A DNA stretch of 64,000 nt from Arenibacter aquaticus (GTDB lineage: Bacteria > Bacteroidota > Bacteroidia > Flavobacteriales > Flavobacteriaceae). The position numbers and the translations under genes are program-made. Under the pieces are notes generated by a model that searched no databases, was not told the origin of the DNA, and was given only the letters and a program-made list of their open reading frames with translations. Position 1 is the first letter of the stretch; the number at the start of each line of letters is the position of its first letter. The DNA is taken from NCBI RefSeq assembly GCF_003957295.1, contig NZ_RQPJ01000002.1:372001-436000 (forward strand), read 5' to 3'. This document shows positions 37,988-47,136 of this stretch, piece by piece.

Positions 37988-39334
37988 TTATACATTATTA
38001 AAAATTCGTTTCCAACTTTTCTTTTTTGGCCTAATATTGGTCCCAAATTCAGAATTGTACAGGGCAACAATGGACCCCTCATGATGGGTATAAAACTCAG
38101 GATCAAAATTCGCATCCTTCAAGTGTTCCATAACCTGGTCTACCGTTCTTTTTTGGGTGAGCCAGCCGTCTATGACCTCATGCCTCAGCCGGATCCCGAA
38201 GGTATTGATCCCTAAAAATTGTTTCGTTTCCCTATGAAAGGCGATGGTAACACATATTTTCTCCTTGGGGTGCCGCCAATGAAAATGTTGTTCTTCTTCC
38301 TTCTTTGATCTTTCACTAAATACCCAACCATAGGTCTGATACTCTATATCCAGAAATTTTGCCGAATTAAACCAATGTCCGGGATTGTATGGCCTTCTAT
38401 TGCCACATATGGTCTGTGCCAGAACCTCCCCCATCATCCTTCCCGTATACCAAACCGCCTCCACTGGCCTACGCTGTCCTATGGCCGTGTGCTGCTCCGC
38501 ACAATCGCCAATGGCATACACATCGGGCACATTGGTCTCCAAATAGGTGTTTACCTTTACTCCTTTGCCCAATTCTATTCCGGAATTTTTTAGAAAATCT
38601 ATATTGGGCGTAACGCCAGCCGTTAAACCTACTAGGTTACAGTCTATTGTTTCCCCTTTATCTGTTACTACTGCCTTGGCCCGTCCGTTCTTGTCAGCCA
38701 ATATTTCCTTTAGATTGGTATCTAGCAACAGTTGAATATGATGTTCCCTAATATGTTCATTGATCATAGCCGACTCCCCTTTTGGCAAGACCCCATCCCA
38801 AAAGCTCTTTTCCCGAACCAAAAAGGTGACGGGTATATCACGGCTCCTCAGCATTTCTGCCAACTCTATCCCTATTAGGCCACCTCCCACTATTACCGCA
38901 CGCTTACACACTTCCTTATTGGGAGCGTTAGCCTCCAACAGTTCCAGATCCTGTTTGGAATACAACCCTTGTACTCCATCCAAATCCTGACCTGGCCATC
39001 CAAATTTATTGGATTTGGAGCCTGTGGCAATAACCAGTTTGTCATAGGTAATTTCTTGGGCACCGGTCAATTTTAAGGTTTTACTATCCGTATCCACAGA
39101 GGTAACGTAGGCATTGACAAGGTCTATTCTGTTCTTTTTCCAAAACCAATTTTCATAGGGCTGGGTATGTTTAAACTTCATATGCCCCATATACACATAC
39201 ATGAGTGCCGTTCTAGAAAAGAAATAATCGTTTTCTGCCGAAATAACAGTGATTTTTTTATCGGATTGTTTGCGGATATGTCGGGCCGCCGTGACCCCAG
39301 AAATACCGTTGCCAATAATAACAATGTGCTCCAT
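37988..39334 (-). CDS. pyridine nucleotide-disulphide oxidoreductase family FAD protein
   Basis: 448 residues with the two-dinucleotide-fold pattern: FAD motif IVIGNGISGVTAARHIR at the N-terminus, NAD(P) motif AVIVGGGLIGIELAEML near residue 147, and VYAIGDCAEQ for the second FAD contact. It resembles the FAD subunits of nitrite reductase, rubredoxin reductase and ferredoxin reductase. A C-terminal ~110-residue domain follows the FAD fold. It is the first gene of a two-gene unit with the membrane polyferredoxin and probably its electron donor. Confidence 0.88.
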   Translation of the reverse strand: MEHIVIIGNGISGVTAARHIRKQSDKKITVISAENDYFFSRTALMYVYMGHMKFKHTQPYENWFWKKNRIDLVNAYVTSVDTDSKTLKLTGAQEITYDKLVIATGSKSNKFGWPGQDLDGVQGLYSKQDLELLEANAPNKEVCKRAVIVGGGLIGIELAEMLRSRDIPVTFLVREKSFWDGVLPKGESAMINEHIREHHIQLLLDTNLKEILADKNGRAKAVVTDKGETIDCNLVGLTAGVTPNIDFLKNSGIELGKGVKVNTYLETNVPDVYAIGDCAEQHTAIGQRRPVEAVWYTGRMMGEVLAQTICGNRRPYNPGHWFNSAKFLDIEYQTYGWVFSERSKKEEEQHFHWRHPKEKICVTIAFHRETKQFLGINTFGIRLRHEVIDGWLTQKRTVDQVMEHLKDANFDPEFYTHHEGSIVALYNSEFGTNIRPKKKSWKRIFNNV

Positions 39335-39573
39335 AGATTTTTGGTGTTACTAAATCTGTCGGAACTAAAGGTAAAAACTTAATTTTTTAAAAAATAAAGT
39401 CGCCCCATTCTTCTAAGCAACCAAAGCAAGCCTAGATAAATCTACTAGCGCAAACCATTTAATACCTCCCAAAGAATCATTATTTTTATTGTTGGAACAG
39501 TAAGGAATAAAGTAGAAGTGTATAAAGAAAAGAAACAAACAAGATTAGAAAGGGTTTACAAGAACAGGAATTG

Positions 39574-40635
39574 CTAGGCCGAAGGGGTTTTGTCCGCAAC
39601 TTTTTCCAAGGTAAAGGAAAATTCGGACCCTATATTTACAACACTTTCCACATAAATCTTTTCATTATGGGCCTCTACAATATGTTTTACAATGGCAAGC
39701 CCCAGTCCAGAACCTCCTTCTGCTCTGCTCCCACTCTTATCTACCCTGTAAAATCGCTCAAAAATCCGCGCCAAGTTCTGCTTGGAAATTCCTTCCCCAT
39801 TATCAGTTACCCTAATAATAACCTTATTCTTTATCAAGTTTTCCACACTTACCTCAGTAGTACCATTCTGCTGCCCATATTTAATGGAATTTACTACTAA
39901 ATTGGTAATCACCTGCTGTATTTTCTCCTTATCTGCCCTAACATGGATAGGGCCGTCATAATCCATATCAAAAGTTAGGGTAATATTCTTCTTGGCGGCT
40001 TTCATCTCCAAGAGATCAAAAACATTTTGAACCAGTTCTAAAATATCAAAATTTTCGAGTTCCAAATTCAGGTCTCCCACCTCCAATTTAGTAATAAGGT
40101 CCAGATCTTTTATAATATAGATAAGTCTTTCTACCCCTTTATTGGCCCGCTGCAAGTACTTTTTCCGCAAAGTCTTATCATCCATTGCCCCATCTAACAA
40201 AGTAAGTATATAGCCCTGAACGGTAAACAAAGGAGTTTTTAATTCATGGGAAACGTTACCCAAAAAATCCTTACGGTATTCCTCCCTGATTTTCAGGGTA
40301 TCTATTTCAATTTTTTTATCCTTGGCAAACTTTTCAATTTCCTCGGTCAAGGCTCTCATATCAGTAGTTACGGTACGTGAGGACAGCGACCTGGACTCCA
40401 GCAGGGAGACATCGTTGTATATACGTTCTATTTTACGGTAAATAAACTTTTCTACCCGCAGTTGTATCACTAAAAAGGACGTTATACCGGATACCAGGGC
40501 AATTACCAAGAGAAGCAACCAATCCATGGACCCGTTATTCCACAAAAACACCCCCAGAAAAGCCGTTATTATAAAAGTAATAAGTATAGTGGAACGAAGG
40601 GCAAACCGATACGATTTTTTAATCCTGGTTACCAT
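39574..40635 (-). CDS. PhoR-like sensor histidine kinase
   Basis: 353 residues. Two N-terminal membrane helices are separated by only a few residues (NNGSMDW), so there is no periplasmic sensor domain. HisKA carries the phospho-accepting H130 in FLGNVSHELKTPL, and the HATPase has the N box VVNSIKYG and G boxes VTDNGEGIS and GGSGLGLAI. The start overlaps the response-regulator stop by one base. The pair is the PhoR/PhoB type. A phosphate role is inferred from family likeness, not shown by neighbours such as pst genes. Confidence 0.9.
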   Translation of the reverse strand: MVTRIKKSYRFALRSTILITFIITAFLGVFLWNNGSMDWLLLLVIALVSGITSFLVIQLRVEKFIYRKIERIYNDVSLLESRSLSSRTVTTDMRALTEEIEKFAKDKKIEIDTLKIREEYRKDFLGNVSHELKTPLFTVQGYILTLLDGAMDDKTLRKKYLQRANKGVERLIYIIKDLDLITKLEVGDLNLELENFDILELVQNVFDLLEMKAAKKNITLTFDMDYDGPIHVRADKEKIQQVITNLVVNSIKYGQQNGTTEVSVENLIKNKVIIRVTDNGEGISKQNLARIFERFYRVDKSGSRAEGGSGLGLAIVKHIVEAHNEKIYVESVVNIGSEFSFTLEKVADKTPSA

Positions 40636-41321
40636 TACAAAACAAACTTATACCCTACACCTTTTACGGTTTTAAAGTGATCGTCCCCAATTTTTTCTCG
40701 TAACTTCCTAATGTGCACGTCAATGGTCCTACCTCCAACTACTACTTCATTGCCCCAAACCTTATCCAGGATAACCTCCCTTTTAAAGACTTTATTGGGC
40801 TTGGAGGTCAATAGAGCCAAAAGCTCAAATTCCTTCCTTGGAAGAATTACTTCCTCCCCTTGGTTTACGATCTTATATTCCTCCCTGTTAATAACAATCT
40901 GGCCTACCTTAAAGATATCCTCTACCTCTTGTTCATCGTTCTTAAGCCTTCTCAACAAAGCTTTTACCTTACTAACAAGCACCTTTGGTTTTATGGGTTT
41001 GGTAATATAATCGTCCGCTCCGGCATCAAATCCGGCCATTTGGGAATAATCCTCACCCCTTGCGGTTAGAAATGTAATAATGGTATTTTCCAATCCTTCG
41101 GTTCTACGAATAGCCTCACAAGCCTCTATACCGTCCATTTCTGGCATCATAACATCCAAAATTATCAGGTGTGGCTTTTTCTTTTTTGCCTTTGCCACAC
41201 CTTCTACCCCATTTTTAGCCGTAAAGACCTCATATCCCTCAGAGGATAAATTATAACTCACTATTTCCAGGATATCCGGTTCATCATCAACCAAAAGTAT
41301 TTTAATGTCCTTTTTTTTCAT
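40635..41321 (-). CDS. PhoB-like (OmpR family) response regulator
   Basis: 228 residues: receiver domain with D56 in ILDVMMPEMDG and K at the switch (TKPI), then a winged-helix DNA-binding domain (LPRKEFELLALLTSKPNKVF...RTIDVHIRKLREKIG). Proteins of this class bind tandem direct repeats with an 11-bp period, and such repeats occur at 41513-41541 in the divergent intergenic region. It forms a two-gene operon with the kinase. Confidence 0.92.
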   Translation of the reverse strand: MKKKDIKILLVDDEPDILEIVSYNLSSEGYEVFTAKNGVEGVAKAKKKKPHLIILDVMMPEMDGIEACEAIRRTEGLENTIITFLTARGEDYSQMAGFDAGADDYITKPIKPKVLVSKVKALLRRLKNDEQEVEDIFKVGQIVINREEYKIVNQGEEVILPRKEFELLALLTSKPNKVFKREVILDKVWGNEVVVGGRTIDVHIRKLREKIGDDHFKTVKGVGYKFVL

Positions 41322-41644
41322 GCCTTAATTTTTCTGGTTTCTAAAACGGTCATGGAAAATCTGAATATTGCCAAACTACTATAAACAGTCTAAGCTTAAC
41401 CTATTATTCATCTTTAAAACACAGCCGTTTCAACTTTATAATTATTGATTTTCGCAGCCAAAAGTAAAGATAATACTATTACACGGAACCGCTTAACACG
41501 GATTTAATATAGTAACGTTTAGGTAACATTAATGCAACAAACTATTAATCTATGGGTAACCCCACTTTTACAGTTGGATAGTTTATTTGCAGGGTTGAAT
41601 AAAACAAGTAAACTCAAAAAATGAAACCAAAAAATTCTATTGAA
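41322..41644. other. divergent regulatory region between the two-component system and the lipoprotein gene
   Basis: 323 A+T-rich bases holding promoters for both directions. The notable content is the 11-bp-period repeat at 41513-41541 and a weak -7-like TTTATTTG at 41582-41589 before the lipoprotein gene. Confidence 0.5.
41513..41541 (+). promoter_or_regulatory. Pho-box-like tandem direct repeat
   Basis: TAACGTT (41513), TAACATT (41524) and CAACAAA (41535) recur with an exact 11-base period, separated by 4-base spacers, the geometry used by PhoB-type regulators. It lies ~100 bases before the lipoprotein start and 190 bases from the divergent regulator gene. Confidence 0.45.
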
Positions 41645-43063
41645 ATGAAAAAACTATTATTATCTGCATTGGCCATTGGGGCCTTGGCTTTTTCCTCGTG
41701 TAATGAAGACGACGAACCGCCGGTAGCCGAAGTAGTAGCTACCTGTAATGACGGAATTCAAAACCAAGGGGAGACCGGTGTTGATTGTGGTGGCCCTAAC
41801 TGTCAGCCTTGTACTGAAGCCACAGCTACTTGTAATGACGGTATTCAAAATGGTGACGAAACCGGAGTGGACGTAGGTGGTTCTTGCGCAGAAATCATCA
41901 CCGTCTCTGGTGAAATAAGTACCGACACTACCTGGTCTGCCAACAATATATATTTATTGGCCGGTAAGGTTGTTGTAGGTGTGGACAAAACCTTGACCAT
42001 TGAGCCAGGTACCATTATTAAAGGTAAGCCAGGTTCTGGATCTTTAGCCTCTGCCTTGATTGTACAAAGAGGTTCTAAATTGATTGCCAAGGGTACTGCC
42101 GAAAAGCCTATTATCTTTACTGCCGAAGCCGATAACATCGCTATTGGACAGACTGCTGGCACCAACTTGGACGAAGGTGACAGGGGACTTTGGGGAGGCT
42201 TAATTGTTTTGGGGAGAGCCTCAGGTTCTTTCAAAGGCGATGTTACCGAAGTACAGATAGAAGGTATTCCTGCCGATGATACTTTTGGACTTTACGGCCC
42301 TGGAGATGCCTTGAACGACGATGACAACTCTGGTGAACTACAGTATATCTCTATCCGCCATGGTGGAGCCTTAATTGGAGAAGGAAATGAAATAAACGGT
42401 CTTACTTTGGGATCTGTAGGTAGAGGAACTTTGATTGACAATATTGAAGTTGTAGGAAACGTGGATGACGGAATTGAATTTTTCGGCGGAACTGTTAACG
42501 CTACCAATTTATTTGTATGGGCACAAGGAGATGATGCTTTGGATATAGATCAAGCATACTCCGGCACCATTGACAATGCCGTAGTTGTTTCCGGTGAGGC
42601 TTCTGACCACGCCTTTGAAATAGATGGCCCTGAAGGATCGCTTGAAGGGTCTTTCACCCTTCAGAACACAACAATTTTTGGAAGTGCCACAGCTGCTGAC
42701 GGGGAGTATGCCGATTACAGAAGTAACGCCATGGGAACTACCAAGAACATCTATGCTGTTGGATTCCAAGCTGGAAAAGACGTGGAATTGGATGCCAACG
42801 ATGTGGCCCAGAACTATTTGGATGGCAAGTTAAAATTTGAAGCTTGGCAAGTAGTAGGCTTTGACCACAGCATTTTTGCCGAAAAAGTTAAAAAGGACGA
42901 TGATGGAAACGAAGTGGAATCAACAATAATATTAACTCCAACCTTTACGGAAAGAGCTGCAGATTGGACAACCCAAGTTGAGGCTGGTGCCCAAACTGTA
43001 GGTGCAGATCTTAGCGCATTCGCTTGGACATATGCAAACGCTAAAGCAAGTTTAGGTTTCTAG
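41645..43063 (+). CDS. lipoprotein with Cys-rich DGIxN-ETGVD repeats and a beta-helix-like domain
   Basis: 472 residues from the ATG at 41645, which opens a lipoprotein signal ending in ALAFSSC. Two copies of a Cys-rich repeat (CNDGIQN...ETGVDCGG..C..C at 41744-41812, and a partly degenerate second at 41831-41887 with VDVGG in place of VDCGG) precede a large region of short glycine- and aspartate-rich turns (LTIEPGTIIKG, GSKLIAKGTAEKPI, GLWGGLIVLG) typical of right-handed beta-helix surface proteins. Homologues are often mislabelled 'multidrug transporter'. It is followed by a TonB receptor and may bind its substrate. Not a SusD protein by sequence. Confidence 0.8.
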   Translation: MKKLLLSALAIGALAFSSCNEDDEPPVAEVVATCNDGIQNQGETGVDCGGPNCQPCTEATATCNDGIQNGDETGVDVGGSCAEIITVSGEISTDTTWSANNIYLLAGKVVVGVDKTLTIEPGTIIKGKPGSGSLASALIVQRGSKLIAKGTAEKPIIFTAEADNIAIGQTAGTNLDEGDRGLWGGLIVLGRASGSFKGDVTEVQIEGIPADDTFGLYGPGDALNDDDNSGELQYISIRHGGALIGEGNEINGLTLGSVGRGTLIDNIEVVGNVDDGIEFFGGTVNATNLFVWAQGDDALDIDQAYSGTIDNAVVVSGEASDHAFEIDGPEGSLEGSFTLQNTTIFGSATAADGEYADYRSNAMGTTKNIYAVGFQAGKDVELDANDVAQNYLDGKLKFEAWQVVGFDHSIFAEKVKKDDDGNEVESTIILTPTFTERAADWTTQVEAGAQTVGADLSAFAWTYANAKASLGF

Positions 43064-43095
43064 GGGAAACACAATACTTCTTTAAAACAACAACC

Positions 43096-43123
43096 ATGCT
43101 CGCCCATACCCAGTGGCGGGCAT
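43096..43123 (+). terminator. intercistronic hairpin, possible partial terminator
   Basis: ATGCTCGCC (43096-43104) pairs with GGCGGGCAT (43115-43123), 9 bp including one G-U, 10-base loop, followed by TTGGTTT. Between the lipoprotein and TonB-receptor genes it could lower receptor expression relative to the lipoprotein. Confidence 0.55.
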
Positions 43124-43154
43124 TTGGTTTATTACGATTTAATTACTCTTACTT

Positions 43155-45983
43155 ATGAAAATTCAATTTAGACTCTCAATTTTTGCGCTTTTCATTTTTC
43201 AATTCATTTTTTCCCAGGGCGGGGAAGTAACCGGCACCTTGATAGATGCTGATTTCCAGGATCCGGTACCTTTTGCCAACATACTTGTTAAGGGCACCAC
43301 CATTGGAACCACTTCAGATTTTGACGGCAATTACAAACTTAGCCTGGAAGAAGGTACGCACACCCTGAACTTTTCCTTCCTTGGCTATAAAACAGTAGAG
43401 ATCACAGATGTGGTGGTCAAGGCCAATGAGACAACCAATGTAAATGTCACCATGGAAACACTGGCCGAAGGCCTTGATGAGGTGGTAATAACCGTTAGTG
43501 TTAAAAAAAACACAGAAACGGCCGTATTGGGAATTCAAAAAAAGGCCGTGAATCTATTGGACGGACTTTCGGCGGAAGCCTTTAAGAAAACAGGATCCAG
43601 TGATGTGGCCAGCGCCATAAAATCGGTACCCGGGGTATCGGTACAAGGCGGAAAATACGTCTATGTGAGGGGGCTGGGAGATCGATATACCAAATCGATC
43701 CTCAACGGAGTGGATATCCCTGGCTTGGATCCCGACAGAAACACCATACAGCTAGATATTTTCCCTACCAACATCATTGACAATATACTGGTATTAAAAT
43801 CAGCTTCGGCAGATTTACCTGCAGATTTTACAGGGGGTATCGTAAACATCGTTACCAAAGATTATCCCACCAAAAAAGAACACAGTATCTCTGTTGGCGG
43901 TAGCTACAATCCAGATATGCACTTTAATGGCAACTATCTGGACTACAAAGGTAGTGCCACTGACTTCCTAGGGTTCGACAACGGGTCCAGATCTGTACCC
44001 ATCAATAGAAACCAAGATATACCCAACACATTCGAGTACAATCCGTTGTTGACAGCAATAACCAAAAAATTTAATCCCACACTATCTGCCATGAAAGAAA
44101 ATAGTGCCATGGATTATAGCTTCGGGTTCACTTCCGGCAATCAATATATTGTAGGCGAAAGTGAAAACCGACTAGGGTTTTTGGCCTCTATATCCTATAA
44201 GAACAGTACCACTTTCTACGAAGGTGCCGAAAATAACTTTTACAGAAGAAATTCCGATACTTCCGTTTACGAATTGGAAACGGACAGAACCCAATCCGGG
44301 GATTACGGAAAAAACAATGTATTGGTAAGTGGCCTATTGGGAACTTCATTTAAAACCGAAAAGTCCAAATACAAACTCAACCTCCTTCACCTTCAGAATG
44401 GAGAATCTACAGCTGGATATTTTAGCCAAACGCTGAATTTTTCCGATTTTGTGAACTTTTCCAAGGACAACCTGGAATACACCCAACGCTCCATCTCCAA
44501 CTTGCTACTATCAGGAATTCACAGTAGTGAAGATGCAACTTGGACCACGGAATGGGCCGTTTCACCTACCCTATCCAAAATACAGGACAAGGATATTAGA
44601 ACTACTTCATTTAGGGTTGAGGACGGAGTATACTCCATACCCCAGAACAATCAACCTAAAAGAATTTGGAGGGATTTGGAGGAAATCAATGCCGTAGCCA
44701 AGCTAGACCTTACTAAAAAATACCAATTTTTGGAAAAAGATGCCAAGTTAAAATTTGGTACTTATGGCTCCTATAAAACCAGGGATTTTAGCATTCTAAA
44801 TTTTGAAATAGAGAACAATGCCCAAACTACTAAGTTCAACGGTGTAGCAGACAACATCCTCTTGGAGGAAAACCTATGGACGGTGAACAACGACTCCGGT
44901 TCCTATATTGATCCGGATATCACCATTGCCGAACCTGCCAATACCTATGAAGCGGCACAACAAAACATTGCAGGCTACGTTTCCAACGAATTTAAGGTAG
45001 GTCAAAGATTGCGTACCATCCTTGGGCTAAGGCTAGAAAAATTTGAATCCAAATATACAGGGGAAGACAACAAGGACCCAAGCGATCCGGCTAAGGTAAT
45101 CTACGACAACGAAACCATAATAGACAAGTTTGATCTTTTCCCTACTGCCAATTTAATTTTTGAGCTAACAGAGCAGGTAAATTTAAGGGGATCCTATGCC
45201 AGAACCACTGCCAGGCCATCTTTTAAAGAGGCTTCCATTGCGAAGATTTTTGATCCATTATCCAACAATACCTTTATAGGCAATATTGAATTGGACCCTA
45301 CCTATATCAACAACTTTGACTTTAGGGTAGAATGGTTTGGGGAAAGTGCAGAGATGATTGCTTTAAGTGGCTTCTACAAAAGGTTCACCGATCCTATTGA
45401 ACTTACCTATTTTGAATCTTCTTCCGACAACTTTACCCCGCAAAACCTCGGCGATGCAGACGTTATTGGAGTTGAATTCGAGTTAAGGAAAAACCTAGGT
45501 TTCTTAACCCCGGCCCTTAACAACTTTAGCTTTAATTTAAACACATCCATCATAAAATCGACCCAGGTATACAGCGAAAGCGAACGTAACCTTAGGGAAT
45601 TAGGACTTAGGGATGGTGAGACTTTGGGCAATGACAGGGAATTGCAGGGACAATCCCCATTCTTGATCAATTCTGGATTAAATTATGAGGGTGCCGAAAA
45701 CGGGATCCAAATGGGAATGAATTATAACGTTCAAGGCAAAACCTTGCAAGTAGTAGGTAACGGATTTGTACCAGATGTTTATACCATGCCATTCCACAAT
45801 TTAAACTTTAACCTCTCCAAAAGTTTCGGCGAAAACCAAAATCAGAGCGTAAGCTTCAAAATAAGTAATCTTCTGAATGATGATGTAGAAAGCGAATACG
45901 AGTCCTATAAGGCTCAAAATCAGACTTTCTCCAAAAGAAGCCCCGGTAGAGCATTCTCTATGGGTTACACTATAAAGTTTTAG
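43155..45983 (+). CDS. TonB-dependent receptor with N-terminal carboxypeptidase-regulatory-like domain
   Basis: 942-residue outer-membrane transporter. A signal peptide (MKIQFRLSIFALFIFQFIFS) is followed by a beta-sandwich domain (VTGTLIDADFQDPVPFANI... to about residue 105), the plug (SDVASAIKSVPGVSVQGGKYVYVRGLGDRYTK region), and a beta-barrel ending in the terminal aromatic of GYTIKF, as required for BAM recognition. Downstream of a lipoprotein and divergent from a PhoBR-like system, it may import a phosphorus-containing or other compound. Substrate not determinable. Confidence 0.93.
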   Translation: MKIQFRLSIFALFIFQFIFSQGGEVTGTLIDADFQDPVPFANILVKGTTIGTTSDFDGNYKLSLEEGTHTLNFSFLGYKTVEITDVVVKANETTNVNVTMETLAEGLDEVVITVSVKKNTETAVLGIQKKAVNLLDGLSAEAFKKTGSSDVASAIKSVPGVSVQGGKYVYVRGLGDRYTKSILNGVDIPGLDPDRNTIQLDIFPTNIIDNILVLKSASADLPADFTGGIVNIVTKDYPTKKEHSISVGGSYNPDMHFNGNYLDYKGSATDFLGFDNGSRSVPINRNQDIPNTFEYNPLLTAITKKFNPTLSAMKENSAMDYSFGFTSGNQYIVGESENRLGFLASISYKNSTTFYEGAENNFYRRNSDTSVYELETDRTQSGDYGKNNVLVSGLLGTSFKTEKSKYKLNLLHLQNGESTAGYFSQTLNFSDFVNFSKDNLEYTQRSISNLLLSGIHSSEDATWTTEWAVSPTLSKIQDKDIRTTSFRVEDGVYSIPQNNQPKRIWRDLEEINAVAKLDLTKKYQFLEKDAKLKFGTYGSYKTRDFSILNFEIENNAQTTKFNGVADNILLEENLWTVNNDSGSYIDPDITIAEPANTYEAAQQNIAGYVSNEFKVGQRLRTILGLRLEKFESKYTGEDNKDPSDPAKVIYDNETIIDKFDLFPTANLIFELTEQVNLRGSYARTTARPSFKEASIAKIFDPLSNNTFIGNIELDPTYINNFDFRVEWFGESAEMIALSGFYKRFTDPIELTYFESSSDNFTPQNLGDADVIGVEFELRKNLGFLTPALNNFSFNLNTSIIKSTQVYSESERNLRELGLRDGETLGNDRELQGQSPFLINSGLNYEGAENGIQMGMNYNVQGKTLQVVGNGFVPDVYTMPFHNLNFNLSKSFGENQNQSVSFKISNLLNDDVESEYESYKAQNQTFSKRSPGRAFSMGYTIKF

Positions 45984-46011
45984 CATTAAATAAGAACCAC
46001 AATTAAAAAAG

Positions 46012-46054
46012 AAGCCAAATTATTTGTTTTTCAACATTTAATTTGGCTTTTCTT
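46012..46054 (+). terminator. intrinsic terminator after the TonB receptor
   Basis: Perfect 11-bp stem AAGCCAAATTA (46012-46022) / TAATTTGGCTT (46039-46049), 16-base loop, then TTCTTTG. Confidence 0.88.
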
Positions 46055-46152
46055 TGCATTTCATCGATTTTTCCCGTATTAATAATGGTGGCCCTAACGT
46101 GCCGCAATTAAAATTATTACATTTACGGTATATTATTTGTTGTTAAATATTT

Positions 46153-46464
46153 ATGAAGCAACTTTACCTTGTTATAACCTTACTTTTTATTTCTATTTCC
46201 TATGGACAAGAGCCCAAAGGAAATAGCGGGGATATAGATGGCTTTAAACTATATCCCAATCCCGTTACCAACGGAAGGGTATATATAAACACAACCTTAA
46301 AAGCTCCTAAACAAATCCTGATCTTCGATATTTTTGGCACCCAAGTCCTTAAAACCACCATTATAGGGACCGAGTTGAACGTAAGCGAATTGGATGCAGG
46401 TGTTTATATGCTTAGGGTGAACGAAAAGGATAAGGTAGCCACGAGAAAGCTAATTATTAAATAA
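46153..46464 (+). CDS. mini-protein consisting of a signal peptide plus a T9SS type A sorting domain
   Basis: 103 residues. The signal peptide ends at ISYGQ; the rest is almost entirely a Por secretion-system C-terminal sorting domain: FKLYPNPVTNGRVYI, ILIFDIFGTQVLKTT, LDAGVYMLRV and the basic end KVATRKLIIK. There is no passenger domain. It should be exported by Sec and handled by the type IX secretion system, but as cargo it would carry nothing. A paralogue follows at 46643. It may be a decoy, adapter or surface-anchoring unit; function unknown. Confidence 0.85.
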   Translation: MKQLYLVITLLFISISYGQEPKGNSGDIDGFKLYPNPVTNGRVYINTTLKAPKQILIFDIFGTQVLKTTIIGTELNVSELDAGVYMLRVNEKDKVATRKLIIK

Positions 46465-46642
46465 CTCCTTCATAGCCGGCTACGAGTCGCTTTTTTTTAC
46501 TTCTTCTTTATACCCCCTAACAAAGATATAGGGCGCCCAAAAAGGGATTCACATACAAAAATAGATGGTTTACAACATTTAATGCTTTCGCTACACCACT
46601 TTGATTATATTTACTATGTTGATCCCAAATCAATACCAACCT

Positions 46643-46966
46643 ATGAAAATATACTACACCCTATTATTTATGGTGTTCTGTGCGATGGTCTCGGCCCAAG
46701 AATTTGTTCAACAGCCCATTGCTCAAAATACACAGCCCTATACCTTTAAATTATATCCCAATCCAGCTTATGAGAATGTAGTGCATATTACTACCAACCA
46801 TAGTGGTATAAAAGATGTAGTGGTCTATAATGTATTTGGCAGCATTGCACTAAAGGATCGCATAAGTAGACCAACACTAAATATTTCCAAATTATCACCA
46901 GGGGTATATGTACTCCAAATAACCCAAAACAGGCACAGTATGACCAGGAAACTGGTGGTAAAATAA
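46643..46966 (+). CDS. second mini-protein of signal peptide plus T9SS type A sorting domain
   Basis: 107 residues from the ATG at 46643 (an in-frame codon at 46601 gives a non-signal-like extension). Signal peptide ending in AMVSAQ, a short linker rich in Gln (EFVQQPIAQNTQPY), then the sorting domain FKLYPNPAYENVVHI, VVVYNVFGSIALKD, LSPGVYVLQI and TRKLVVK. It has the same layout as the preceding gene but with clearly diverged sequence, so not a recent duplicate. No other domain is visible. Confidence 0.84.
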   Translation: MKIYYTLLFMVFCAMVSAQEFVQQPIAQNTQPYTFKLYPNPAYENVVHITTNHSGIKDVVVYNVFGSIALKDRISRPTLNISKLSPGVYVLQITQNRHSMTRKLVVK

Positions 46967-47111
46967 CCACGTCCTTCACGAGAGCGATATTTTATAATAT
47001 TTACAAACTTTAACACATTTACCTGCCCAAGTAGCGTAACCTTTACCTACGAGAAAGGCTGCAGAAAGCCAATAAATCCATAAAATTGATTTTCTACCTT
47101 AATGATATCAT

Positions 47112-47119
47112 TACTTTTG
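47112..47119 (+). promoter_or_regulatory. -7 promoter box of the LuxE-like gene
   Basis: TACTTTTG, exact TAnnTTTG match, 17 bases before the ATG at 47137. Its position inside the longer open frame argues that the upstream codons are not translated. Confidence 0.55.
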
Positions 47120-47136
47120 CAGTAGTGAAAAGCATT

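Noticed and set aside
41645-43063. Possibility that the lipoprotein before the TonB receptor is a SusD protein
   Set aside because: It lacks the helical TPR-like SusD sequence pattern, is too short, and has Cys-rich and beta-helix-type repeats instead.
43064-43154. Cobalamin or other riboswitch before the TonB receptor
   Set aside because: The gap is only 91 bases and consists of one short hairpin; no conserved riboswitch core is visible.
46465-46510. Terminator after the first sorting-domain mini-protein
   Set aside because: There is a T-run near 46490 but the TAGCCGGCTA palindrome before it has no loop, so a proper stem-loop could not be drawn with confidence.
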